This document shows, piece by piece, positions 1 to 7,920 of a stretch of 64,000 nucleotides of DNA. The stretch is from NCBI GenBank assembly GCA_902810075.1, contig LR778135.1, forward strand, positions 2,790,001 to 2,854,000, read 5' to 3'. A program made the translations under genes and the position numbers. The stretch is from Ruminococcaceae bacterium BL-6. Lineage in GTDB: Bacteria; Bacillota; Clostridia; Oscillospirales; Acutalibacteraceae. Numbering within the stretch: position 1 is the first letter of the stretch; each line of letters starts with the position of its first letter. Below the pieces are notes generated by a model. That model saw nothing but the letters and a program-made list of their open reading frames with translations. It was not told the origin of the DNA and ran no database searches.

Positions 1-469
1 AATGGATTTCGCCGCCCGGCGCCAGAAGCTCCTGATAGCTTCTGAGCTGCCGCGGATGCGTCAGCCGCCTTTTGTGGTGCTTTTCCTTCGGCCACGGATT
101 GCAGAAATTGATATAGATGCGCTCCGCCGCGTCGTTACGGTCCATCATCAGAAGGATCTGCTCGATGTTGTGCGCGGCAAGCGCGATATTGTCGACCGGC
201 CTGTTCTGCGCCGCATAGGCCTTTTCGATGTTGCGCCGCGCGACGCCGAGCACGTCGCGGCTCAGGTCGACGCCGAGAAAATTGATCCGGGGGCTGCGCA
301 GCGCGATCTCCGCCAGAAATACCCCCTTGCCGCACCCAAGCTCCAGATAAAGCGGGCCTTCGCCGCGGAACCACCCGTGCCATTTTCCCCGCTGCGCGCG
401 GGGGTCGTCCACAAAATAGGGACAGCGGGCCAGTTCGGGCCGCGCCCACTTCTTTTTTCTCATTCTCAT
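1..469 (-). CDS. trmB: tRNA (guanine-N7)-methyltransferase, partial
   Basis: This is the N-terminal ~156 residues of TrmB, which makes m7G46 in tRNA variable loops using SAM. The protein opens with a basic MRMRKKKWARPEL stretch typical of the family, then the SAM-binding motif LELGCGKGVF near residues 40-50 and the INFCNPWPKEKHHKRRL segment, which holds the family's NPWPK signature. The gene runs off the left edge, so its C-terminus is missing. Two in-frame ATGs (ending at 469 and 463) are possible starts; a GGTGG sits just upstream of the first. The opposite-strand reading frame over the same bases has no recognisable motif. Confidence 0.93.
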   Translation of the reverse strand, partial: MRMRKKKWARPELARCPYFVDDPRAQRGKWHGWFRGEGPLYLELGCGKGVFLAEIALRSPRINFLGVDLSRDVLGVARRNIEKAYAAQNRPVDNIALAAHNIEQILLMMDRNDAAERIYINFCNPWPKEKHHKRRLTHPRQLRSYQELLAPGGEIH

Positions 470-571
470 TTTTTTCCACCCGCCAAAGCCGAATCCCGGC
501 CGTATCTGCGCGGGACCGCATCCCCGCCGGGAAAGGCAGGGATGCGGTCCCGCGTTTTGCTGTTTTGATGC

Positions 572-922
572 TTACCGGTCGCTGTAAATGATCAGGGCGA
601 TAAAGACCAGATCCTCATCGCCGGTATTCTCCACGCTGTGGCCGAATCCGGAGCCGGTGTAAGTCACGTCGCCCGGCTTGACCTCATAAGTCTTTTCCTG
701 GTTGTCGTTATAAACGCCCCTGCCCGAGAGGATATAATAGGTTTCGCTGTCCCCCTGATGGACATGATACCCGATGGAGGAATGCGGCTTTACCGTGAGC
801 TTGGCGAACATCCGGCAGCGTCCATCCAGTTGTTTTTCGTCCAGCAGGTACTCGAATACGGTAACGCCCTTCCCCCCGCGCAGATTCTGTTTTTCTTCCG
901 TTTTTCTCTGACCCGTCGTCAT
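572..922 (-). CDS. Small cupin-domain protein
   Basis: A 116-residue single-domain cupin. The metal-binding cupin motif 1 is visible as GYHVHQGDSETYYILSG (two His and one Glu), and motif 2 as PGDVTYTGSGFGHSVEN (one His). This is the double-stranded beta-helix fold that binds a divalent metal; the substrate cannot be read from sequence. I chose the ATG at 922 because the cupin begins soon after it and a GGGGAT lies upstream; the open frame extends upstream without homology. It is followed after ~100 bases by the DUF47 gene on the same strand. A sensory, isomerase or dioxygenase role is equally possible. Confidence 0.85.
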   Translation of the reverse strand: MTTGQRKTEEKQNLRGGKGVTVFEYLLDEKQLDGRCRMFAKLTVKPHSSIGYHVHQGDSETYYILSGRGVYNDNQEKTYEVKPGDVTYTGSGFGHSVENTGDEDLVFIALIIYSDR

Positions 923-1018
923 TTTCAATCCCCGCTTTCTTTTTGATCGGTATTTGATTCCGGCGGCCTCCGCCCTATTTGATTCTATTGTAATGCACCG
1001 CATTCTGAAAATCAACCG

Positions 1019-1645
1019 TCAGGAATTTTTCATGATGACGCTTTCCACCAGATTCGCCACATGCTCACAGGAATCGCAGCAGCGCTCCAGGCGCTCGAAC
1101 GTCTCCGTCCACGCCATCACCTCGATGGGGTCGTGACAGCTGCCGTAGAGGGTATGTACCGCTTTGATGTAAAGATCGTCGGCCAGCTCCTCAAGGCTGT
1201 TGACCTGCACGATACAGTCGTGGATCTTCGTGGACCTGCGGAAGTTGTGGAATTCCTCCATCGCGGTTTTCAGCGCCTTGCAGCACTGGACGATCGCGGT
1301 TGTAAAATCCAGCGCCTCCTGCCGGATGCTCTTGATGCGGTACATGTAAATGCGCATCAGAACGTCTTCCACCGAATCGGTCACTTCGTCGATCTCCTGC
1401 GCGAGCTGGATGATATCCTCCCGCTCGATGGGGGTGATGAATTCGCGCGCCAGCTTTTTCATCATTTCGTGTTTTTCCGTGTCCGCCTGATGCTCGATCC
1501 GGTGCATGTGGCTCATGCGCGCGGAGAGGTCCTCCATATTGAAGTCCTGAAGCGTTTCGTGCAGATAATCCGCCGCGTTGCAGGAACACTCCACCATGCT
1601 GACAAACTGATCGTAATAATACTCGTGTTTCGCCGCCATTGTCAT
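1019..1645 (-). CDS. PhoU-like DUF47 family phosphate-transport accessory protein
   Basis: A 208-residue, all-helical protein of the DUF47/TIGR00153 family, distantly related to PhoU. Acidic and histidine-rich helices (MSHMHRIEHQADTEKHEM, EREDIIQLAQEIDEVTDSVED) match the metal-binding E/D-xxx-D and HxxD patterns of the group. It lies about 50 bases downstream of a PiT-family phosphate permease on the same strand, the standard pairing in Bacteria, where DUF47 proteins are thought to modulate the permease. Expected to be cytoplasmic and peripheral to the membrane. A second ATG at 1639 is an alternative start with better spacing to the upstream GGAAG. Confidence 0.9.
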   Translation of the reverse strand: MTMAAKHEYYYDQFVSMVECSCNAADYLHETLQDFNMEDLSARMSHMHRIEHQADTEKHEMMKKLAREFITPIEREDIIQLAQEIDEVTDSVEDVLMRIYMYRIKSIRQEALDFTTAIVQCCKALKTAMEEFHNFRRSTKIHDCIVQVNSLEELADDLYIKAVHTLYGSCHDPIEVMAWTETFERLERCCDSCEHVANLVESVIMKNS

Positions 1646-1697
1646 TTTCTTCCTTTTCTTGTATTGATCGGGATCCGTTTAAACCGTCAGGGCCTGA

Positions 1698-2750
1698 TCA
1701 GAACATCCAGATAAACAGCTTCGCCATGAAAAATCCGATCAGCCCGCAGCCCGGAAAAGTCAGAACCCAGGTGAGAACCATCTCGTTCACGATGCTCCAG
1801 TGGACGGAGGAAAGGCGCCTTGCGGCGCCCACGCCCATAATCGCCGTGGTTTTGGTATGGGTGGTGCTCACCGGGATGCCCGTCAGGGAAGAGATCAAAA
1901 GGCACCCGGCCCCGGCGGCATCCGCCGCAAAGCCCTGGTATTTTTCCAGCTTCACCATGTCCATGCCCACCGCCTTGATGATCCGGCGGCCGCCGATCGA
2001 AGTACCCAGCGCCATGACCGCAGAGCAAAGGACCATCAGCCACACTGGGATCTGAAAGTTGCCGGCGCCGGCTTGTCCCTTTGCCAGAAAGACCCCCAGA
2101 AGGAAAATCCCCATAAATTTCTGCCCATCCTGCGCGCCGTGCATGAAAGCCATCGCAGCGCCGCTCGCGATCTGCGCCCCCTGAAAAAAGCGGGTCGTCT
2201 TCCGCCGGTCCATGCCGCGGCAGATCAGCTCGATCAGCTTCACGGCGGACCAGCCCATGACAAACCCCAGAAAGGTGGAAAGGACCAGGCCGTAGAGCAC
2301 CTTGACCCATTCCGCCCCGTTGATCCCGGAAAAACCATTGTGCAGCGCAATCGCCGCGCCGGAGACGCCGGCGATCAGCGCGTGGCTCTCGCTGGTGGGA
2401 ATCCCGAACACCCACGCGAGCGTGGCCCACGTGACAATGGCAACCATTGCGGCGCACAGCGCCACCAAAGCCTTATGCGGATCTCCCCCGAAATCGGCCA
2501 TATTGTAAATGGTTTCCGCCACGGTCTTGTTGAAAAACGTCATGATGATCACGCCCAGAAAATTGAAAACAGCCGCCATAAAAATCGCGCTGCGGGGGCT
2601 CATGGACCGCGTGGAAACACACGTTGCAATCGCATTGGGCGCGTCCGTCCATCCGTTGACCAGAATGACCGCCAGGGTCAGGATCACCGTTACCAAAAGC
2701 GCGGGGTTCGCGGCGAGCTGACCCAAGAACTCGGAGAACAAAATCGACAT
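1698..2750 (-). CDS. pit: Inorganic phosphate transporter, PiT family
   Basis: A 350-residue polytopic permease for low-affinity uptake of phosphate, probably as a metal-phosphate complex driven by the ion gradient. Both inverted PiT signature repeats are present: GWTDAPNAIAT near residue 33, and FMHGAQDGQK followed by GIPVSTTHTKT in the C-terminal half. Hydrophobic segments give roughly ten membrane spans. The ATG at 2750 is preceded by GAGGAG at good spacing. It leads a two-gene unit with the downstream DUF47 gene. The ~320-base AT-rich region upstream should hold its promoter; I did not see a clear Pho box. Confidence 0.95.
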   Translation of the reverse strand: MSILFSEFLGQLAANPALLVTVILTLAVILVNGWTDAPNAIATCVSTRSMSPRSAIFMAAVFNFLGVIIMTFFNKTVAETIYNMADFGGDPHKALVALCAAMVAIVTWATLAWVFGIPTSESHALIAGVSGAAIALHNGFSGINGAEWVKVLYGLVLSTFLGFVMGWSAVKLIELICRGMDRRKTTRFFQGAQIASGAAMAFMHGAQDGQKFMGIFLLGVFLAKGQAGAGNFQIPVWLMVLCSAVMALGTSIGGRRIIKAVGMDMVKLEKYQGFAADAAGAGCLLISSLTGIPVSTTHTKTTAIMGVGAARRLSSVHWSIVNEMVLTWVLTFPGCGLIGFFMAKLFIWMF

Positions 2751-2911
2751 ACAAGGATCTCCTCATGGTATTAAATTTCCATATGTATTCCGTTCCAAAA
2801 TCGGGATTACAGCATTTCAAATCATATCATTTTTCCCGCTACGATTCAATATTAAATTTTGATTAAATTGCGATTGAAAATTGATTAAAAGGGAGAAAAC
2901 AAAAAAGAAAA

Positions 2912-2935
2912 GAAAAAACGCCGCACATTTCGGCG
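2912..2935 (-). terminator. Second rho-independent terminator downstream of pdaA
   Basis: Read on the minus strand, a 5-bp CGCCG/CGGCG stem with a 7-base loop is followed at once by TTTTTTC and further T-rich sequence. It lies ~75 bases beyond the first pdaA terminator and may act as a back-up. Confidence 0.6.
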
Positions 2936-3010
2936 CCCTCTACTCATATTTTCATAGTTTTATTTCCCCTTATATATCAATAATTGAAATTATTATTGAT
3001 TAAATATAAA

Positions 3011-3043
3011 AAACAGAGTATATCAGAAATACATACTCTGTTT
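3011..3043 (-). terminator. Rho-independent terminator of the dtxR-pdaA unit
   Basis: A perfect 11-bp inverted repeat (AAACAGAGTAT / ATACTCTGTTT) with an 11-base loop lies 30 bases past the pdaA stop. It is followed on the minus strand by a T run. Confidence 0.8.
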
Positions 3044-3073
3044 CTGGAAATTAAATTTTTTTGTTTTTTCCGT

Positions 3074-3883
3074 TTATTTCCCCAGCTCCTCCAGCGTGCC
3101 GAACGTGTAGCCATCCGCCTCCCATTTGGTAAGGAGCTCGTCGAGAATCTCGGAATTCGTCTTCGACGTGCTGTGAAGCAGCACGATCGCGCCCGGGTGA
3201 ATCCGTTTCGTCAGCTTGCTCATGGCATCTTCATGAGTGGGCTGTTTATCCACATACCAGTCGACATAGGCAAGGCTCCAGAAAATCGTTTTATACCCCA
3301 TGTCGTTCGCCATTTTCAGATTCTGCGTGGTGTACCGTCCTTCCGGCGGGCGGTAGAATTTCTTCATGGGCTGCCCGGTCGTTTTCTCATAGAGGGCGGC
3401 CAGGGAATCCAGTTCTTCCGCGAAAGCCTTCTGGTCGGTCTTTTTCGTCATATCCGGATGGTGGAACGTGTGGTTGCCGACGATATGGCCTTCCTGCACC
3501 ATCCGTTTCACCAGATCCGGGCTGGTGTTGATGTAATTGCCCACGACAAAAAAGGCGGCTTTCACGTTATGTTTTTTCAGCGTGTCCAGAATGGTGGAGG
3601 TATAGCCGTTTTCGTATCCGCAGTCGAACGTGAGATAAATCACCTTTTTGTTCGGGTCGCCCCGATAGAAGGCCTGATAGGGCTTCAGGTCCTCGTCCTT
3701 TGCGTCTACGACGGGGGTGTTCCCGTCCTTCCCCTGAAAGCTGAGTCCCCACCCGGCGGCGGCCGACGCCGCCACCGATTTTGTCTGCGCCTTGCTCCGC
3801 CCGTAGACGATCGGCGCCGAAATCAGCAGCAGACAGCACAGAACAATCAAAAGGATATGCCTTTTGCGAACAATGACAAACAT
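3074..3883 (-). CDS. pdaA: PdaA-like peptidoglycan N-acetylmuramic acid deacetylase
   Basis: A 269-residue NodB-type polysaccharide deacetylase (CE4). One N-terminal membrane segment (residues ~9-27) anchors it outside. It has the PdaA hallmark WGLSFQ, the catalytic TFDCGYENGYT motif, the metal-binding GNHTFHHPDMT motif (H-x3-H), RPPEGRY and a C-terminal VLLHSTS motif. In Bacillus, PdaA deacetylates muramic acid so that muramic delta-lactam can form in spore cortex, so this gene suggests an endospore former. It starts 5 bases after the stop of the DtxR-family gene, with GGGGAAGAG as RBS, so the two are co-transcribed. The length is normal for the family. Confidence 0.92.
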   Translation of the reverse strand: MFVIVRKRHILLIVLCCLLLISAPIVYGRSKAQTKSVAASAAAGWGLSFQGKDGNTPVVDAKDEDLKPYQAFYRGDPNKKVIYLTFDCGYENGYTSTILDTLKKHNVKAAFFVVGNYINTSPDLVKRMVQEGHIVGNHTFHHPDMTKKTDQKAFAEELDSLAALYEKTTGQPMKKFYRPPEGRYTTQNLKMANDMGYKTIFWSLAYVDWYVDKQPTHEDAMSKLTKRIHPGAIVLLHSTSKTNSEILDELLTKWEADGYTFGTLEELGK

Positions 3884-3887
3884 GCGC

Positions 3888-4313
3888 TCACTCTTCCCCT
3901 TTCAGCCTGACCAGAAGCTTTTCCAGATTTCGGATCGTCTGCTCCTTGAAAAAGTGCTCGATCTGTTCCACCTGTTCCAGCTCGTCGTCCGTATGATTCA
4001 GATAACACAGAAAATCGTTCAGAATCCGATGACGGTAAAGAAGATACTCCCCCAACTCCGCTCCCCTTTGGGTGGGCTTGATGATCCCGTACTTTTCATA
4101 ATCGACCAGCCCGAGATTCTTTAAATGCCCGACCATTTTGGAACAGCTCGATGGCTTTACGTTCAGCTGCTCCGCCAGGTGGCCGATTCTGGCATAGCCG
4201 CCGTTCTGGCAGTACCGGCAGATCATTTCCAGATAGTCCTCCATGGCGTAGGTGATCTGGCTGTTATTTTTGATTTGATATCCCTTCAGCGTTCGGAATT
4301 CCTGATTTTCCAT
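3888..4313 (-). CDS. DtxR/MntR-family metal-dependent transcriptional regulator
   Basis: A 141-residue protein. An N-terminal winged helix-turn-helix (ARIGHLAEQLNVKPSSCSKMVGHLKNLGLV, residues ~42-71) is followed by the DtxR metal-binding/dimerisation helices, including the RHRILNDFLCYLNH segment. It lacks the SH3-like C-terminal domain, as MntR does. Family members sense Mn2+ or Fe2+ and repress metal importers. No metal transporter is adjacent; the only co-transcribed gene is pdaA. That pairing is odd and may mean metal-linked control of the metal-dependent deacetylase, but this is inference. Confidence 0.85.
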   Translation of the reverse strand: MENQEFRTLKGYQIKNNSQITYAMEDYLEMICRYCQNGGYARIGHLAEQLNVKPSSCSKMVGHLKNLGLVDYEKYGIIKPTQRGAELGEYLLYRHRILNDFLCYLNHTDDELEQVEQIEHFFKEQTIRNLEKLLVRLKGEE

Positions 4314-4466
4314 CTTTTCATCTCCAAAGCTGATTTCTTCCGGTAAATCAGTCGCGGCAGGAACTTTCTCATCCTACCTCAATTTATGAATGGAAATCCC
4401 CTTTTATGAATGGACCGCCGCGTATTTCCCGCGTGGCGGGCAAAGGCGGAAAATCGGGGCAAAAAA

Positions 4467-4506
4467 GAAGACGGATGCGCTCTTTCCGGCATCCGTCTTC
4501 CTTTTT
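4467..4506 (-). terminator. Bidirectional terminator downstream of queH
   Basis: A perfect 12-bp stem (GAAGACGGATGC / GCATCCGTCTTC) with a 10-base loop has T6 runs on both sides. It begins right at the queH stop, so it ends the queH transcript on the minus strand. Confidence 0.85.
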
Positions 4507-5108
4507 TAATCGCCGTGCGAATTGTCGTATACGGTGATTCTGGCTTCTTCCTTCGGCTGTCCCGTGTGCTTTCTTCGGTAGCGCTCCTCCTCGCTGAAAA
4601 TACATCCGCAGTATTTCTGCATATAAAAGCCCATCGCGCGCGCCTTTTCCTGCCCTTCGCGGAAATAAGGGCGGAAATCCCGGTAGAGGAACTCGACGCC
4701 GTACTCCTGTGCGGCCTGCTGCGCGACCGTGCGGATCAGGTCGTGTTTTTGATACGGGCTGATGAGAAGGGTGGTGGAAAAGCTGTCGAACCCGTTCTGC
4801 GCGGCGTATTTCGCCGTTTCCGTCAGGCGCAGTCGATAGCAGAATTCACAGCGGTTGTCGCAGCCGGGGACGACCCCGCGCACGAATTCCCGAAGCCCGT
4901 AATAGTCCCACACGACCAGCTTCAGGCGGATTTTTTCGGCATACCCGATCAGGGTGTCCCGGCGAAGGCGGTATTCCGTGACCGGGTGGATGTTCGGGTT
5001 ATAGGAAAATCCCACCGGCTCGATGCCCTCATCCCGCAGCGTCTCGATGCACCGCACGGAACAGGGAGCGCAGCAGATATGCAAAAGTGTTTTCATTTTT
5101 TGTTTCAT
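4506..5108 (-). CDS. queH: Epoxyqueuosine reductase QueH
   Basis: A 200-residue QueH (DUF208) protein that reduces epoxyqueuosine to queuosine in tRNA, the non-cobalamin alternative to QueG. Motifs seen: LLHICCAPCS near the N-terminus, NPNIHP, CDNRCEFCYRLRL and the C-terminal KYCGC pair; these cysteines bind the 4Fe-4S cluster and metal. Two starts are possible: ATG at 5108, or ATG at 5096 (MKTLLHICC), which has GGGAT upstream and matches the usual family N-terminus better. It is monocistronic and closed by a strong bidirectional terminator. Confidence 0.93.
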   Translation of the reverse strand: MKQKMKTLLHICCAPCSVRCIETLRDEGIEPVGFSYNPNIHPVTEYRLRRDTLIGYAEKIRLKLVVWDYYGLREFVRGVVPGCDNRCEFCYRLRLTETAKYAAQNGFDSFSTTLLISPYQKHDLIRTVAQQAAQEYGVEFLYRDFRPYFREGQEKARAMGFYMQKYCGCIFSEEERYRRKHTGQPKEEARITVYDNSHGD

Positions 5109-5316
5109 CCCGTTCTGATTTAAAATTTAACCGTAAAAACTCTTAGCAAGCCGCAGGCCGAACGGCCCTCCGTCGGTCCGAGGGCTAAAGGATTTTTCTA
5201 TATTCTATATTACTCCTACGGGAGCGCAAAATCAATCTGAGGGCGGTAAAACAGGGATTTCCCGCCCGTCACTGGCATGCCCGCCCAACTTTTTCCGCCG
5301 CCATGATAAAAAACGA

Positions 5317-5345
5317 TTGACCGTGCGCCCCTCAGGGATTATGAT
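5317..5345 (+). promoter_or_regulatory. Sigma-A-type promoter for the aldo/keto reductase
   Basis: TTGACC at 5317-5322 and TATGAT at 5340-5345 are separated by 17 bases, 48 bases before the aldo/keto reductase ATG. The rest of the 5109-5392 gap holds GC-rich short hairpins near 5155-5185, upstream of queH, which I could not assign. Confidence 0.65.
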
Positions 5346-5392
5346 AAGGGAAAGAATCATCCCGGGAGGGGTGAAACGAAAGGAAGAAACCG

Positions 5393-6508
5393 ATGGAATA
5401 TACGACGTTCGGCAGAACGGGCCTGCGGGTTTCCCGGTTTGGGCTGGGATGCATGCGGCTTCCGAAAGACGAGGCGGAGGCCATCCGTATCGTGCGGTAT
5501 GCCGTCGACAACGGCGTGAACTATCTCGACACCGCGTATGCTTACAAAGGCAATGAAGCGGTCGTTGGAAAAGCGCTGAAAGAGGGGTACCGGGACCGGG
5601 TTGTCCTCGCTACCAAAAGCCCCATCTGGAACATAACCTGCCACGAGGATTTCGAAAAATATCTCGACGAAGAGCTTGAGCGACTCGGCACCGACCACAT
5701 CGATGTTTATCTGCTCCACAGCCTGGGCCAGGAAAACTGGGAGAAGGTGCAGAAATACGACGGGCTGACCTTCCTGGATAAAATGGTGCAGAAGGGCAAG
5801 ATCCTGCACAAGGCCTGCTCCGTCCACAACACTCTGGACGGATTCAAAAAGATCGCGGACTCGTTCGACTGGGAAATGATGCAGATCCAGCTGAACATCC
5901 TCGACGAATTCCAGCAGGCCGGTGTGGAAGGGCTGAAATACGCCGCGGAAAGGGGGATGGCCGTGGTGGTGATGGAGCCGCTGCGCGGCGGCTCCCTGCT
6001 GAACTGCGCGCCGAAAGAGGTGCACGAGCTGGTGCGGAGCTTCCCCAAGCAGCGCCCGCTTGCGGAATGGTGCTTCCGCTGGCTTTACAGCAAGCCCGAG
6101 GTCTCCGTGATTTTAAGCGGAACAAGCTCGCTGGAGCAGCTTCAGGACAATTTGAGAATTTTCGGCCATTCCTCCCCCAACGAAATGACGGATGAGGAGC
6201 TGAGGCTGATCCGTTCGATCCAGAAGGCATACCTTTCCAAGAAGAGAATCGGGTGCACCGGGTGCCGGTACTGCATGCCGTGTCCCCATGGGGTCAGCAT
6301 CCCCGAAATCTTCCGGCTGTACAACGACTACGAGCTCGTGAAGCCGCACGCCGTGGACAAGGGCAACTACCAGGATGTGCTGCTGGCGGCCGGAAATGGG
6401 GCGGACCAGTGTGTCGCCTGCGGCCTTTGCGAAACGCACTGTCCCCAGGGGCTGAAGATCCCCGAGCTGCTGAAAACGGCTCATCAGGCGCTGACAGAGA
6501 CGGAATGA
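5393..6508 (+). CDS. Aldo/keto reductase with C-terminal 4Fe-4S domain
   Basis: A 371-residue protein. Residues 1-~280 form the AKR TIM barrel, with the catalytic tetrad pattern recognisable in NYLDTAYAY (Asp, Tyr), LATKSP (Lys) and VYLLHSL (His). The C-terminal ~90 residues carry two cysteine clusters, CTGCRYCMPCPHG and CVACGLCETHCPQG, which look like bacterial ferredoxin-type ligands. This architecture is common in anaerobic Clostridia and suggests coupling of carbonyl reduction to iron-sulfur electron transfer; the substrate is unknown. GGAAG precedes the ATG. Confidence 0.92.
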   Translation: MEYTTFGRTGLRVSRFGLGCMRLPKDEAEAIRIVRYAVDNGVNYLDTAYAYKGNEAVVGKALKEGYRDRVVLATKSPIWNITCHEDFEKYLDEELERLGTDHIDVYLLHSLGQENWEKVQKYDGLTFLDKMVQKGKILHKACSVHNTLDGFKKIADSFDWEMMQIQLNILDEFQQAGVEGLKYAAERGMAVVVMEPLRGGSLLNCAPKEVHELVRSFPKQRPLAEWCFRWLYSKPEVSVILSGTSSLEQLQDNLRIFGHSSPNEMTDEELRLIRSIQKAYLSKKRIGCTGCRYCMPCPHGVSIPEIFRLYNDYELVKPHAVDKGNYQDVLLAAGNGADQCVACGLCETHCPQGLKIPELLKTAHQALTETE

Positions 6509-6518
6509 GTCAAAAAAG

Positions 6519-6609
6519 GGAGCCGCTTTGTGAAGCGGCTCCGGAGTTCGACCATATTTTGATCCAGCAACCGGAAGGGCTTGCCTTTTGAAGGCAAGCC
6601 CTTCCGGTT
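6519..6609 (+). terminator. Tandem hairpins ending the aldo/keto reductase gene
   Basis: The first hairpin is a perfect 10-bp stem at 6519-6542 with a 4-base loop; a T run follows it only on the minus strand. The second is a very strong stem of at least 17 bp (6569-6585 with 6593-6609) followed by TTTT. It also lies just past the stop of the minus-strand membrane protein gene and probably serves both directions. Confidence 0.85.
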
Positions 6610-6634
6610 TTATTGCGCCAGATTTCGACCAAAA

Positions 6635-6952
6635 TCATCGGACACTAAGGAGCAAAAGCACCGCCGAAATCAAATAAAACCCTACGGCGATATTGCGGCT
6701 GACGAAAAAGGAGCGATCCTGGTGCCAGAAAGCTTTTTCCTGCTGTGCAGTAAAATCCCCCTTCTTTTTCACAAGAAAGCGGTGGGCGATCCACCCGATT
6801 TCCAACACAAGAGCCGTCACCGGGAGCCAGAGCAGCGGAATTGGGGATCGATCGCGAAAACGCCAAAACAGCAGTGCAAATACCGCCAACAAAAAAGCCG
6901 GCAGAATAAACAGCACCCCCTGAATCCTCCTGATCGCCTTTTCGTGTTCCAT
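6635..6952 (-). CDS. Small membrane protein of unknown function
   Basis: A 105-residue protein with three predicted membrane spans: residues ~11-30 (VLFILPAFLLAVFALLFW), ~38-58 and ~88-104. A basic, aromatic loop lies between spans 2 and 3. I do not recognise the family. A clean GGAGA RBS lies 6 bases before the ATG, and hairpins flank the gene on both sides, which supports a real monocistronic gene. Most of the hydrophobic residues read coherently only in this frame. Function unknown. Confidence 0.65.
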   Translation of the reverse strand: MEHEKAIRRIQGVLFILPAFLLAVFALLFWRFRDRSPIPLLWLPVTALVLEIGWIAHRFLVKKKGDFTAQQEKAFWHQDRSFFVSRNIAVGFYLISAVLLLLSVR

Positions 6953-6994
6953 ACAATCTCTCCTATGCTTTTTGTATACCCATATTTTAAATAA

Positions 6995-7046
6995 AGAGCA
7001 GAAACAGCCAGCATCTTTTAGCCTTGACTGTCTCTGCTCTTTTTTG
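6995..7046 (-). terminator. Terminator downstream of the USP-like gene
   Basis: A 13-bp stem with one mismatch (6995-7007 with 7028-7040) has T-rich sequence on both sides. It lies ~85 bases past the stop of the USP-like gene and can work on either strand. Confidence 0.7.
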
Positions 7047-7129
7047 GGCCGTTTTACGGCCTCCTTGATTCATCGTCCGTTTTCAGGGTTCTGCCGCGGC
7101 TTTCCCCTTTTCTTTATGTATTCGCGAAT

Positions 7130-7567
7130 TCAGTTTGACGTCGCCAGCTTATGGGGCTTTTGATCTTTATTCGTCGGGTAAATATGATATATGATTCCTT
7201 CCCTTGACACCATGGAAATCGGAATTTTGGGGACAAGGTTGTGAAGTACTTCTATAAATCCGTTTGTCGGGGCTTCCGCCATACCGGTAACCACATGAAC
7301 GGCACCGATCTGCCTGATGAATCCCGCGGCGATCAATGCGGCGTCGTCATGGAAGATCACCGTCATTTCCGCCTTGGCGTCCCGCGCCGTCTGGCGCAGA
7401 TACTCCAGCTCTTCCCCGCAGGCGCCGTACCCGGACGCGGCCGACTGGACGCACAGGACCTGCATGGGAAGCGTCCGCTCGCCGGCAATCTCCTTCCCAA
7501 CCCGAATCAGTCTGTCGCAATCCCGCTGGCCCGTGACACAGACAAGGACAGCTGCTTTTTTTCTCAC
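7130..7567 (-). CDS. Universal stress protein-like (KdpD/UspA fold) small protein
   Basis: A 145-residue protein with the alpha/beta UspA-like pattern: VLVCVTGQRDCDRLIRVGKEIA at the N-terminus resembles the USP domain of KdpD sensors, and a later segment reads HVVTGMAEAPTNGF. The canonical G-x2-G-x9-G-S/T ATP motif is weak. I place the start at GTG 7567, because AAGGGAGG lies 6 bases upstream; an upstream TTG at 7609 has no such site. It is monocistronic, with a terminator downstream. Role unknown; it could be a stand-alone sensor of the KdpD-USP type. Confidence 0.7.
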   Translation of the reverse strand: MRKKAAVLVCVTGQRDCDRLIRVGKEIAGERTLPMQVLCVQSAASGYGACGEELEYLRQTARDAKAEMTVIFHDDAALIAAGFIRQIGAVHVVTGMAEAPTNGFIEVLHNLVPKIPISMVSREGIIYHIYPTNKDQKPHKLATSN

Positions 7568-7854
7568 CTCTGAACCTCCCTTCTTTTCATGATCGTCTTT
7601 TCCTGACAATTTTAGTATAAAACATTTCCTTCTCTAAAAAGTGTATAAACCATGAACATAATGTAAAAAGGTAATTGTGGACATTCAACAAAAACAGTTG
7701 CCCATTCGGCAAAGCTCTGTTTGATTGGCTGCGCCTCAAGACGCTCGGAGCCCTACAACTTGAAGCGGTGTTTTTTACCCTCCTGCGCAGAAAGCGAAAG
7801 GAAACGGAAAGCAGTCTTGCGCTCTTCCGGACCGCATCCGGAGCAGACATCAAA

Positions 7855-7886
7855 AACGGCCCGCCATTTTGTATTGGCAGGCCGTT
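7855..7886 (-). terminator. Terminator of the spoIIQ-like gene
   Basis: An 11-bp stem with one mismatch (7855-7865 with 7876-7886) precedes TTTTT on the minus strand, 35 bases past the spoIIQ-like stop. Confidence 0.8.
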
Positions 7887-7920
7887 TCGGATCGCCCCTG
7901 AAACGAAGACGGGGGCAGGT

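Larger units (their letters stand above)
2751..3073. other. AT-rich intergenic region
   Basis: The stretch between the phosphate transporter start and the pdaA stop has no convincing gene. It holds two hairpins that read as terminators for the minus strand, both annotated separately, plus the upstream region of the phosphate permease. Runs of A and T dominate 2840-3000. I see no recognisable riboswitch. Confidence 0.6.

Noticed and set aside
4384..4605. 73-residue minus-strand frame overlapping the queH 3' end
   Set aside because: It spans the terminator hairpin and has no RBS or motif.
5109..5392. preQ1 riboswitch upstream of queH
   Set aside because: Short GC hairpins exist, but the compact C-rich pseudoknot sequence of preQ1 aptamers is not present.
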